In this document: positions 43,916 through 52,539 of the stretch, piece after piece
Numbering within the stretch: the first letter of the stretch is position 1
Layout of the letters: each line of letters starts with the position of its first letter
Origin: CAZAZQ01 sp964489705
GTDB taxonomy: Bacteria; Zixibacteria; MSB-5A5; GN15; FEB-12
Direction: 5' to 3'
NCBI GenBank assembly: GCA_964489705.1
Contig: CAZAZQ010000003.1
Span: forward strand, 62,001-126,000
DNA length: 64,000 nucleotides
Made by a program: the position numbers and the translations under genes
Notes under the pieces: model-generated
Seen by the model: only the letters and a program-made list of their open reading frames with translations
What the model was told of the DNA's origin: nothing
The model's database searches: none

Positions 43916-45232
43916 ATGAGTTTTTCTCGATGGAAGAAAAGAATGGCTTTGGAAGCGGGGAACTTTTTCCGGTTCAACAAGTATTCCCGGTATCTCACCA
44001 GCCGGGTCTTTGACCTGAAAGATGCTCTCCGTCCTCCCAAGACCGACGACGAGATTATGACTTCCCTGCACAAACTTGCCCAAGCCGCTCGTATCTGTCC
44101 GCCGTCGGGACTGTTGAGTCGCCTCGAGGCAAAGCTCCGACAACGAATAGCTCAGCTCGATCCGTCCAAGATAGATTGGGATGCTCACTTTCCCCATAGT
44201 CAGCCTAACGTCATCCGAAAAGGCATTATTTTGAAAAAGCCGGTGAGCGAAAAGGAGAAGGGGATTCTTTTCATTGCGTTTGAAGACCACTGGCTGCGTT
44301 TGCTTCGTTTTGCCGACCTCGAGCGGTTGGCGCAGGATTACCATTTGGTCTTGGCACCGACCTGGTCGCCGCCTCATGATGTTCCTTTTCTGTTGGCAAG
44401 CAAAATGTGGAAAGAGGTGTTGTTCCATATTGTCAGCAACTTTGACGACATCCCGATTTTCTCTCGCTTGGCTGATAACTTGGTGACCATTCCCTTGCTC
44501 TCTTCAAGTTGGGTGGATCCGAATCTGTTTTCCACCGATGAGCCGGTAGAGAAAGAGTTTGATATCGTCATGCTGGCGAACTTCGCTACTTACAAGCGCC
44601 ATTTTCTGCTTTTTCGCGCCCTGAGAGAAATGCCGCCCTCCACGCGGGTCTTGCTACTCGGCAAGCCGATGGAAGGACGGACCGTCGAGACGATTATGGC
44701 GGAGGCGGACGCGTACGGGGTCGCTGACCGGATAACGATTCGTCAAGGGCTGCCCGACAAGGAAATGGTTCGCTCTTTTCGCTCGGCGAAGGTCAGCCTG
44801 ATTACCTCCGGGAACGAAGGCTCATGTGTGGCGGTGGTGGAGTCGATGTTTGCCGATATTCCGGTCGGTTTGATGGAGGATGCCATCGTCGGTTCGATTG
44901 CCTATGTCAACGAACATACCGGCGTGTTGCTCAAGTATCGCCATCTGGGGAAGCAGTTGAGTGACTTCATCGCCCGTGCCGACAGTTTTTCTCCCCGCCG
45001 CTGGGTGATGGAAAACGATATTTCCTGTCTCGGCAGTTCCAAGCTGCTGAACCGGATGTTGAAAGACGCCCTGACACAACGAGGGGAAGAATGGACGCAG
45101 GATGTTTGCGTGCTCCATTTTCGTCCCAACCCGACGTACTTCTACAAGGAAGACGAAGAGAGAATGCGGGATGCGTACGAGGATTTCGAAGCCAAGTACG
45201 GCGTCACCATTGTCCCCAACCTGGTCGTCTGA
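43916..45232 (+). CDS. Probable glycosyltransferase (GT-B, divergent)
   Basis: 438 residues from the ATG at 43916 (GAGGA about 10 bases upstream; a TTG just before is in frame). The C-terminal half is GT4-like: FDIVMLANFATYKRHFLLFRAL, VLLLGKPMEGRTVETIM, RITIRQGLPDKEMVRSF and SGNEGSCVAVVESMFADIPVG, which carries the E...E pattern. The first 110 residues are helical and basic and are not recognised. It comes 130 bp after the other GTs and ends the plus-strand run. Confidence 0.8.
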   Translation: MSFSRWKKRMALEAGNFFRFNKYSRYLTSRVFDLKDALRPPKTDDEIMTSLHKLAQAARICPPSGLLSRLEAKLRQRIAQLDPSKIDWDAHFPHSQPNVIRKGIILKKPVSEKEKGILFIAFEDHWLRLLRFADLERLAQDYHLVLAPTWSPPHDVPFLLASKMWKEVLFHIVSNFDDIPIFSRLADNLVTIPLLSSSWVDPNLFSTDEPVEKEFDIVMLANFATYKRHFLLFRALREMPPSTRVLLLGKPMEGRTVETIMAEADAYGVADRITIRQGLPDKEMVRSFRSAKVSLITSGNEGSCVAVVESMFADIPVGLMEDAIVGSIAYVNEHTGVLLKYRHLGKQLSDFIARADSFSPRRWVMENDISCLGSSKLLNRMLKDALTQRGEEWTQDVCVLHFRPNPTYFYKEDEERMRDAYEDFEAKYGVTIVPNLVV

Positions 45233-45267
45233 CCGAAGTTATTAGATTTCCCCAAAGTCAGCTAGCA

Positions 45268-45330
45268 GGGAACGTCTCGAAGAGACCTGCCAGAACGGAA
45301 AAAGGCAGGTCCGTTCCGGATCTTCCCTAC
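45268..45330. repeat. Dispersed intergenic repeat, copy 3
   Basis: Shares with copy 1 the core GTCTCGAAGAGAC followed by TGCC and, about 20 bases later, GGCAG-TCCGTTCCGGATCT-CCCTAC. It lies in the gap between convergent genes, 19 kb from the other copies, so this is a dispersed element and not a local duplication. Confidence 0.75.
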
Positions 45331-45342
45331 GATTTTCCTAAC

Positions 45343-45389
45343 CTGTTACCTATGTCCCCGGTCTATTCTGTTACCTATCTGCCCGGTTC
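45343..45389. mobile_element. Possible insertion-sequence end relic (paired 22-bp direct repeats)
   Basis: CTGTTACCTATGTCCCCGGT (45343) and CTGTTACCTATCTGCCCGGT (45368) are imperfect direct repeats 25 bp apart. Spaced copies of a TTACCTAT..CCGG motif resemble transposase-binding sites at ends of some IS families. No transposase gene is near, so this would be a remnant; weak evidence. Confidence 0.35.
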
Positions 45390-45403
45390 ATACCCTGGGG
45401 TGT

Positions 45404-45421
45404 CCCACCGCTTGCGGTGGG
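45404..45421. terminator. Hairpin between convergent genes
   Basis: Perfect 8-bp stem CCCACCGC / GCGGTGGG with a 2-base TT between the arms, followed by TTATTATAA. Could end the polysaccharide operon; it may also belong to the adjacent repeat element. Confidence 0.5.
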
Positions 45422-45494
45422 TTATTATAAAAACCCTTCAACCCCAAACTAAACCTTGACTCTTAAGACGGTATCTACTGTCTGCTCCCCGGGT

Positions 45495-46226
45495 CTACGG
45501 TAACGTTTCCAATACTTTTCGGGTGGCGTTCGCCAGCCGCTCGTAGCCGGTGTCGTTCGGTTCGATATGACTGGCGGAAAGGGAGACCGGGAGGTACCCC
45601 TGCTCGTCGGCAAGAGTTTGATAAAAGTCAACGTAGGCGTACCCTTTTTCGTCACAGTATTCCCGGAGCCATTGGTTGAATGTCTTGACGCTGTCGAGGA
45701 CAGAGTACCCTTCGTAGCGCAGCGGCTTTCTCGTGGGGATTACGGTGGTGAGAATCGGCTTGATATGGTGAGCCTCCGCTAGCTCCGCCAGGCAAATAAG
45801 ATAGTCTTTGAGTTCTTTGAGAGAGTATTCCGGTCGAAAGTTGTAGGAGCTGAATTCGATGATAACGGCTTTGGGAAACAGTTCCAGAACGTCGGGGCGG
45901 AAACGCAGGAGGAAACCGGCAAAGCGCTGCCCGGAAATGCCGCGGTTGATTGCCTCATAAGAGGGGAAGTACTTTTGCACCTCCCAATGTTCGGTCAACT
46001 GATTGCCGATGAAGACAAGACGGTTGGTTACCTGCGTATCGGAGACCAATGGGAGGTTGGCATCGCGATATTTGTCCCGTCCGGAAATTTCCACTACCAC
46101 GTAGGTATACTTATCGAGGAAGTAATTGACATGACTCCGATAGTCTAAGGCTTTGTAGGCGACGTAGACAATGAACAGGTTCCCTATCAGCGAGAGCGCC
46201 AAAACGATTTTCCACTTTTTTCCCAT
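45495..46226 (-). CDS. Membrane-anchored SGNH-like protein with replaced catalytic residues
   Basis: 243 residues from the ATG at 46226 (GAGGAG 5 bases upstream; the frame extends to 46268). One N-terminal membrane helix (WKIVLALSLIGNLFIVYVAY). It is a paralogue of the 30300 gene: the segments VFIGNQLTEHW, INRGISGQ, KAVIIEFSSYNFRPE and TTVIPTRKP align throughout. The nucleophile Ser is Gln76 (GNQLT against GASIT) and the block V Asp is Ser (SASH against DPVH), while His stays. It is probably not a hydrolase; a glycan-binding or acyltransferase-scaffold role is possible. It is the only minus-strand gene in the locus. Confidence 0.85.
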   Translation of the reverse strand: MGKKWKIVLALSLIGNLFIVYVAYKALDYRSHVNYFLDKYTYVVVEISGRDKYRDANLPLVSDTQVTNRLVFIGNQLTEHWEVQKYFPSYEAINRGISGQRFAGFLLRFRPDVLELFPKAVIIEFSSYNFRPEYSLKELKDYLICLAELAEAHHIKPILTTVIPTRKPLRYEGYSVLDSVKTFNQWLREYCDEKGYAYVDFYQTLADEQGYLPVSLSASHIEPNDTGYERLANATRKVLETLP

Positions 46227-46635
46227 TTTCTCCTCGGTAGGCAGACGTCCGTCTTTCTCTTTCGGCACAAATTATTCGCCTGATGATACCGCTCAACAAA
46301 AAATAGGGCGGCGAGGGCTGTTCAATTTTTGAGGGCTGTATACCAAGAAGCACAAGAACACTCCTTGCCTTCCAAAGGGTTGGCTCTTCTCTGTTCATTT
46401 TTTGACCGCGCCGGGTGAAGGTGGCGAAAGTTGGATTCCCTGAAGGAAAGGGAACTTGTTGAGAGAGAGCGACTTCCGATTGCACTATAAAGAGGGCGAA
46501 AGGGAAGGATATTTGCATAGAGGGAAGGAGGAAAAGTTTTTGTGGAACTTGTGATATTTATTCAAGTTATTTGTCGGTAAGGTCGAAAAAAACGTTGAAA
46601 TCACGGGTGAAAAGTCTGATACTGAAGTTGAAAAC
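46227..46635. other. Divergent promoter region in the polysaccharide locus
   Basis: 409 bp between the minus-strand SGNH-like gene and the plus-strand NodB-like gene. AT-rich in parts (46520-46635). Small open frames overlap the SGNH start and are not supported. It should contain promoters for both directions, but I cannot point to clear -35/-10 boxes. Confidence 0.5.
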
Positions 46636-47832
46636 ATGAAGCGAATTAAGTACCTACTTTTCGGCGCTTGTATTGTAATACTTCTGGGTGTAAGCGTGAT
46701 CGGATACAAAATATACCAGACTCATTACAATATCTGGCTGTACGACTATATCTTCCACAGTCCGACCGGGATAGCTCAACCGGCGGACGAAGGGATAACG
46801 GATATCATTTTCGTGGTGGTGGACCACTGGGAGCCGGGCGGAAATCTGGAGTACCTGAATGCGTGGATGACCGGCTACCGGGCGTTGGCGGACAAACATA
46901 TCGACTCGGATGGGAAGAAGCTCCAACATACGTGGTATTACCCTTTGGAACAGTTCCGGGGCTACGAAGTCGACAGCCTGGTCCAACTCTGCCGGGAAGG
47001 CTACGGCGAGGTGGAAGTGCACTTGCATCACCAGGGTGACGACTCGGAGTCGCTTCGGAAAAAGCTTGCCGACGGCATCGATTCTCTGCAAGCCCACGGG
47101 GCGTTGATTTCACCGGACGGGCAGGACCACTGGTCGTTCATTCACGGCAACTGGGCGTTGGATAATTCCCACTTGGAAAACGGCGTCGATTACTGCGGCG
47201 TCAACGACGAAATATCCATCCTCTTGGAGTTAGGCTGCTACAGTGATTGTACCTTTCCGGCGTTGGGGCAGACAGCTCAGCCCTCGCTCGTCAACAAGAT
47301 ATACTACTGCACCGACGACCCCGAAAAACCGAAATCGTACGATACCGGCGTCCGCAGTGCGGTCGGTTTGGAAACCACCCCTTCCCAACTGATGCTGATG
47401 GAAGGACCGTTGATGATTGATTGGTCGGACTGGCGTTTCAAGACTCACCCCACTATCGACGACGGTAATCTCTACTGGGAAATTCCCACCACCTTTCACC
47501 GCTTTGAACTGTGGCTCAAAGCCAATATCCATGTGGCGGGACGGGAGAACTGGATTTTTGTTCGGCCGTTCACCCACGGGGCTTCCTTGGGGCACAAGGA
47601 TGCGTATGACAATATTCTGGGGAGTAACATAGATAAGATGCTGGCAGAGGTAGAAGCGAAGTACAGAGATAACCCGAAGTACCGATTACACTATATGACG
47701 GCGCGAGAAGCCTATAATGTCATAAAAGCGGCTGAAGCCGGATATGACGGTAATCCGAACGACTACCGCAACTTCATCCTGAAGCCGTACCTCTACCGGC
47801 AGATACCTGAGAGTACGAAGGAGGGTTCATGA
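46636..47832 (+). CDS. Membrane-anchored polysaccharide-deacetylase-like (NodB-fold) protein
   Basis: 398 residues. One N-terminal membrane helix (YLLFGACIVILLGVSVIGYKIY), then a domain with IIFVVVDHWEPGG (candidate metal Asp), VEVHLHHQGDD (H-x-x-H-like second motif), FIHGNWALDNS and FVRPFTHGASLGH. The order of Asp, His-His and later His/Trp motifs resembles the NodB carbohydrate esterase barrel, though divergent. It would act in the periplasm on the exported glycan. Its stop overlaps the start of the giant beta-helix gene (ATGA), so the two work together. Confidence 0.75.
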   Translation: MKRIKYLLFGACIVILLGVSVIGYKIYQTHYNIWLYDYIFHSPTGIAQPADEGITDIIFVVVDHWEPGGNLEYLNAWMTGYRALADKHIDSDGKKLQHTWYYPLEQFRGYEVDSLVQLCREGYGEVEVHLHHQGDDSESLRKKLADGIDSLQAHGALISPDGQDHWSFIHGNWALDNSHLENGVDYCGVNDEISILLELGCYSDCTFPALGQTAQPSLVNKIYYCTDDPEKPKSYDTGVRSAVGLETTPSQLMLMEGPLMIDWSDWRFKTHPTIDDGNLYWEIPTTFHRFELWLKANIHVAGRENWIFVRPFTHGASLGHKDAYDNILGSNIDKMLAEVEAKYRDNPKYRLHYMTAREAYNVIKAAEAGYDGNPNDYRNFILKPYLYRQIPESTKEGS

Positions 47833-50800
47833 AACATTTGACGAGTCCGCAGCGAGGACTTCTGGCTGTGGCGGTAATGGGAATGGTAGGATTTTTTCTC
47901 TTTTCCCCATCCGCAACGGCGACAATAACGGTTATCAATTCTTTCCCCTATACCGCCTCACAAACCGGCACCAACTTCAGCGAAACTTTGCTGGTTGCCG
48001 GAACGAATCTCTCGACGAGCGGCTCCGCCTTGAATATCAACGGGCACGACATCGTCGTCTACCTGGTGAACGATACCATCACTTTCGGAACGGACAATGG
48101 CGACGGCTACTACGGGATTCAGCTCAACTACTCCTCATACAACATTAAAATCATCGGCGGGACAATTTATCACGGCGGCACCGGCGATCGGAACGTCTGT
48201 CTCCGCTTGGTCGGAACCAACGACGTGCTCATCGAAGGGACGGATATGCGTGTTGCCGGCACCAACGGGCATTGTGTCTTCTCCCCTTCGCTCGGGGAGC
48301 CGGGAAATTACAATATCGAAGTCTCCGGCGGGCATTACCGGAGTGATGTCACCGGCTACACCAACCGCTGCAACTACGACGGTTGCGCCATGTGGTTTGG
48401 GACGACCTACCGCGGCTACGGCGATTACCATTTCAAGATTCACGGCATCAATCTCATCACCGGGCCCTCGCAGGGGTTGGTGGTCACCGGCAGATCGGGC
48501 GGCAACGAAGCCTTGGTCTTTATCTATGCCTGTACCTTGCAGTCCGACGCCCGCAATTATTTCTACACTTCCGGCGACAACACCTGTTTTTCGGCGGCGA
48601 ATCCGTACCAGCTTGTTGCCGGACGGCTGGCGGGAGGAAGTGAAATCCATGACAACGTTATCACCAGCGGCACCAACTACGGCGGCTCGCGGGGCATTAT
48701 CATGGAAATGTGCGCCGGTACTCCCGACAACTACGTCAAGGTATACAACAACTATGTCGACGTTCACGAAGGTCCCAATCTGGAAGAGTCGGAAGGCTTG
48801 GTACAAGTTCTCCGAATGCGTTTCGGGAATAAATACGTTCATGTCTACGACAATGTCTTCATCGGAACCGGCAGCAGGAACCACGGCTCCAGTTACGGGG
48901 GAGAGGTGGCGGTCTTTCGCTTGACGGCGACCGACGAAGAAGGGCATGTTCCCGACCACGGTATCATTATCGAGCGCAACCTCTTCCGCGCCCAAGCCCT
49001 CAGCGACAACGTGGCGGCATGGGCGGGGGTGTTTGAAAGTTTCCCCGGTGTCGGGAACATCTATCGCTACAATCGCTTTGAGAGTTCCGGCAGCATCATT
49101 TGCTTCGGCGAGACCAACCACGGTGCCGACGGGATTATGTTATTAGGAGATACTTTGGTGCGCTTGACGCCCAGCTACAATCCCAAGACGGTGGTGGTCG
49201 GATGGCGCGACTACTTCAGCGCCAGCAACGATACCTTGCGGGATTGTGTTTTCTTGGGCGGGGCATCCGACGACGATATTGTTTTCGACGCTTCCGGTTC
49301 GGATTACCGCTTGGAGAGGACTCTGGCGATTCGAGTGCTCGGGAACAACGGCTTGCCGGTTCCCGGCGCCAGCGTTCGGGTGGTCAACAACTACGGCAAC
49401 ACCGTCATCAACGGAACGACCGACGGCAACGGTTTCGTTATCGGAGCGGTCGCCTATCGCTGGGAGCAAAACCCCGGTGCGGACTCGACCGACTTTAACG
49501 ATTTTACCGTTACCGCAGTGAAAAACAGCGATACCACCCGCTTGACGTTTACCGTGAACGCCACCTCGACGTCGCCGACCCTTACGTTGGCTGCAACCCC
49601 TGGGGAAGAGCCGACCGACGATACCACCCCTCCGGGGCAGATAAATCTCAACGCCGTTCCCGGCGCCGCTCATGGTGAAATCGACTTGAACTGGACGGCA
49701 CCGGGCGATGACGGCTATACGGGTACGGCGAACCATTACGTTATCAAGTATTCGTCTACTCCTATTACGGACGCCAACTGGACGCAGGCAACGACGGTTC
49801 CCAATCCTCCCGCTCCTGCGGCGGCAGGTACGGCGCAGAGCATGACCATCACCGGCTTGGAAGAAGGAAGGCAATACTATGTTGCCATAAAAGCCTACGA
49901 TGAGAACAACAACGAGTCACCGCTTTCGAACGTGCCGCAATCGTTTGCCGCCGGGATTGCGCCGCCCTCTTCATTGCAGGCATGGCTCGATACCTACGGG
50001 GCTTCGGTCACGTTGACCTGCGGGGTGGTGTCCTCGTACCATACGTTAAAATATCAGTTTGCCTTGGATACGATGGTCACCTTTCCGACGCCTCGCTTGG
50101 CGGACGGCAATATCGGCGGTTCGACGGTCTCCACGCTGTTTGGCTCTCTCTTGTCGATGACCTACTACTGGCGCTGCCGGGCGATCGCCGACGACAACAG
50201 CGATACCAGCGCCTGGTCTTCGATTCAAACCTTTACGTTCAATACCAACAATCCGCCGACAGTGCCGAACCATCTCACTCCGGCAAACGGCGACAGCATC
50301 ACCGCCGACCCCATTGTCTTGGTGGTGGAAAACGCCGTCGATCCGGACGGAGATGCCTTGGTGTACGATTTTTGGCTCAGCACCGATTCGGCGTTTACGG
50401 CGGTGGTCGATTCGGTGAAAAACGTGCCCGAGGGAACCGGACAAACCTCGGCGACTTTCTCTCAGTTTACGCCGCAAGAGGGTCAGCGGTACTGGTGGCG
50501 GTGTCGAGCGGGAGACGGCTCATTGTGGAGCAGCTACAGCACTCCCACCTCGTTTGTCTGGGTAAAGTTTTCTTCCGGCGGTGACTGCGACAATCCACCC
50601 TCCTTGCCGACTTTGTTTTCACCCAAGGACGGCTCCGGGGTGAACACCGCTCAGCCGACCTTGTGCATCACCAACTCCACGCCCGCTCAAGGCTGTCTGG
50701 AACCGCAGATGTATATTTTCGAGATTTACGGCGACTCCATCTTGACGACGCCGGTGATACCGCCGACGATGGTCAGCGAAGAGCTCGAGACGACCTGCTT

Positions 50801-52433
50801 TACCGTACCGACGCCGCTTCCGTCGGGAAGGTACTATTGGTGGCGGGTGCGTTGTTTCAACGGTACTGCTTATTCCGAGTGGGCGGGACCTTTTACCTTC
50901 CATACTCCGAACGTTCCTCCCGAAGCGCCGGCTTTGCTGTCCCCCCGCGACGGCGATACGGTCAGCACCGTGGTGCCGGCCTTGACGGTTGAAACAGCCG
51001 TCGATCCGGACGGCACTCCCTTGACGTACTTCTTTGAAGTTTCACAATATGCCGACTTTTCGGCGATTGCCGCCAGCGGTTCCGTTTATAACTACCGGGG
51101 CTCGATAAGCTGGACGGTGAAAAACGAGCTGCAAAATAATTCCGGCTACTATTGGCGGGCGCGGGCGTACGACGGCATCGCTTTTTCCGACTACTCCGAA
51201 CCGACCTCGTTTTATATCGATGTCGGCGACAATACCCCACCCTCCCCGCCGACGGTACTCTCTCCGACCAACGGCTCGACCGTCGATACCACGCAGCCGA
51301 CCTTGATGGTGCTCAACGGCAGCGACAGTGACGGAGACGAGTTGACCTATGAGTTCGAGGTGTACAACCATTCAGACGAATTGATAGCTTCCGTCTTTGG
51401 GGTGGCGGAAGGAAGCTCCAGCACCGGTTGGACAGTGACGACTGCCCTGACGGACAGCGCCGTGTATTACTGGCGGGCGCGCTGTTACGACGGCTCCGAA
51501 CTTTCCGCCTGGACGCCGCTGATAGAGTTTACCGTCCTGCTTTCGCAGGAAGCCAACGAGCCGCCTTCTCTGCCGGTGCCGATTTTGCCGGCTTTGGGCG
51601 ATACGGTGATGTTTACACCGATTGTGCTGTTGATAGAAAATTCAATCGATCCGGACGGGGATAATATCCTGTATGATTTTTGGGTCTATAGCGATGCTTC
51701 CTTGACGCAGGTGGTGCAGACAAAATTTGACGTTCCTCAGACGCCCACGCAGACCTCGGCGCTGTTTGATTTCCAGCCGATTAACGGGCATCGCTACTGG
51801 TGGCAGGTGCGCGCTAAAGACGGGCAGCATGTGACGGCGTTGACCTCGCCGATGTGGTTTGTTTTCAACAGCTCGACAACGGGACAAGACGATTACATGG
51901 CGGCGCCGTCCGGTCCGGAAAACGGTTCGGTGGTGTTGACCAACAAACCGACTCTGGCAGCGACCAATATCGCCGCCGCCGGGGACAACTATTACTACTT
52001 TGAGGTTGCCAACGATTCGAACTTTTTCTCGCCGGTGGTGTCTTCGCCGCCGGTTGCCGAAGAAGAAGGCGGGGTTACTCACTGGCGGGTGTCCGAGGAG
52101 TTAGCGTCCGGGGAAACCTACTACTGGCGGGTTCGCGTCAACAATTACGCGTATTCACCGGTGGCGCAGTTTACAGTGGATTACCAGATATATGCTTCTC
52201 CCAATCCGGTACATTTCCGACGGGGCGAGTATGTCACTTTTCACCTCCCTGATGAACCGGTTGACCTCTTTATTCAAACTGTTTCCGGTGAGACGGTGCA
52301 ACTGGTGCGGAATGTTTCCGGTGACTGGCGATGGGAAGGGCTCAACAATTCGGGGCGGCAAGTCGCCGTCGGCATCTACCTCTGGTACGTGCCCGGTACC
52401 CCGTACAAAGGCAAAATCATGGTCAAACCGTAG
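47829..52433 (+). CDS. Giant secreted protein: right-handed beta-helix plus FN3/Ig-like repeats
   Basis: 1534 residues with a signal peptide (LLAVAVMGMVGFFLFSPSATA). Residues ~45-500 are a right-handed parallel beta-helix of Asn/Gly-rich rungs (YNIKIIGGTIYHGG, NDVLIEGTDMRVAG, VKVYNNYVDVHEG), a fold of pectate-lyase-like enzymes. A carboxypeptidase-regulatory-like segment (~500-590) and an FN3 domain (~600-705, ending EEGRQYYVAIKAYDENNNESPLS) follow. Then five or six ~100-residue repeats with P.LLSP.DG and YYWRARCYDG motifs. The end (SPNPVHFRRGEYVTF ... GRQVAVGIYLWYV) is a FlgD-like sorting domain. AAGGAGG precedes the start. Likely binds or cleaves the locus polysaccharide at the surface. Confidence 0.9.
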   Translation: MKHLTSPQRGLLAVAVMGMVGFFLFSPSATATITVINSFPYTASQTGTNFSETLLVAGTNLSTSGSALNINGHDIVVYLVNDTITFGTDNGDGYYGIQLNYSSYNIKIIGGTIYHGGTGDRNVCLRLVGTNDVLIEGTDMRVAGTNGHCVFSPSLGEPGNYNIEVSGGHYRSDVTGYTNRCNYDGCAMWFGTTYRGYGDYHFKIHGINLITGPSQGLVVTGRSGGNEALVFIYACTLQSDARNYFYTSGDNTCFSAANPYQLVAGRLAGGSEIHDNVITSGTNYGGSRGIIMEMCAGTPDNYVKVYNNYVDVHEGPNLEESEGLVQVLRMRFGNKYVHVYDNVFIGTGSRNHGSSYGGEVAVFRLTATDEEGHVPDHGIIIERNLFRAQALSDNVAAWAGVFESFPGVGNIYRYNRFESSGSIICFGETNHGADGIMLLGDTLVRLTPSYNPKTVVVGWRDYFSASNDTLRDCVFLGGASDDDIVFDASGSDYRLERTLAIRVLGNNGLPVPGASVRVVNNYGNTVINGTTDGNGFVIGAVAYRWEQNPGADSTDFNDFTVTAVKNSDTTRLTFTVNATSTSPTLTLAATPGEEPTDDTTPPGQINLNAVPGAAHGEIDLNWTAPGDDGYTGTANHYVIKYSSTPITDANWTQATTVPNPPAPAAAGTAQSMTITGLEEGRQYYVAIKAYDENNNESPLSNVPQSFAAGIAPPSSLQAWLDTYGASVTLTCGVVSSYHTLKYQFALDTMVTFPTPRLADGNIGGSTVSTLFGSLLSMTYYWRCRAIADDNSDTSAWSSIQTFTFNTNNPPTVPNHLTPANGDSITADPIVLVVENAVDPDGDALVYDFWLSTDSAFTAVVDSVKNVPEGTGQTSATFSQFTPQEGQRYWWRCRAGDGSLWSSYSTPTSFVWVKFSSGGDCDNPPSLPTLFSPKDGSGVNTAQPTLCITNSTPAQGCLEPQMYIFEIYGDSILTTPVIPPTMVSEELETTCFTVPTPLPSGRYYWWRVRCFNGTAYSEWAGPFTFHTPNVPPEAPALLSPRDGDTVSTVVPALTVETAVDPDGTPLTYFFEVSQYADFSAIAASGSVYNYRGSISWTVKNELQNNSGYYWRARAYDGIAFSDYSEPTSFYIDVGDNTPPSPPTVLSPTNGSTVDTTQPTLMVLNGSDSDGDELTYEFEVYNHSDELIASVFGVAEGSSSTGWTVTTALTDSAVYYWRARCYDGSELSAWTPLIEFTVLLSQEANEPPSLPVPILPALGDTVMFTPIVLLIENSIDPDGDNILYDFWVYSDASLTQVVQTKFDVPQTPTQTSALFDFQPINGHRYWWQVRAKDGQHVTALTSPMWFVFNSSTTGQDDYMAAPSGPENGSVVLTNKPTLAATNIAAAGDNYYYFEVANDSNFFSPVVSSPPVAEEEGGVTHWRVSEELASGETYYWRVRVNNYAYSPVAQFTVDYQIYASPNPVHFRRGEYVTFHLPDEPVDLFIQTVSGETVQLVRNVSGDWRWEGLNNSGRQVAVGIYLWYVPGTPYKGKIMVKP

Positions 52434-52470
52434 GGGCAATGGGTTAATCCGATTTACTTCCCACCCGTGA

Positions 52471-52508
52471 AAAAAGAGCGACTCCCATATCGGGAGTCGC
52501 TCTTTTTC
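52471..52508. terminator. Bidirectional terminator between the beta-helix gene and nadE
   Basis: Near-perfect 16-bp stem AAAAAGAGCGACTCCC / GGGAGTCGCTCTTTTT with loop ATATC. It serves both converging genes. Confidence 0.92.
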
Positions 52509-52539
52509 TCTCTTGGCGTTGGCGTGTCGAATAGAGTAC

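Noticed and set aside
46111..46518. Minus-strand open frame upstream of the SGNH-like gene
   Set aside because: It overlaps the SGNH gene in another frame and shows no domain or ribosome-binding site.
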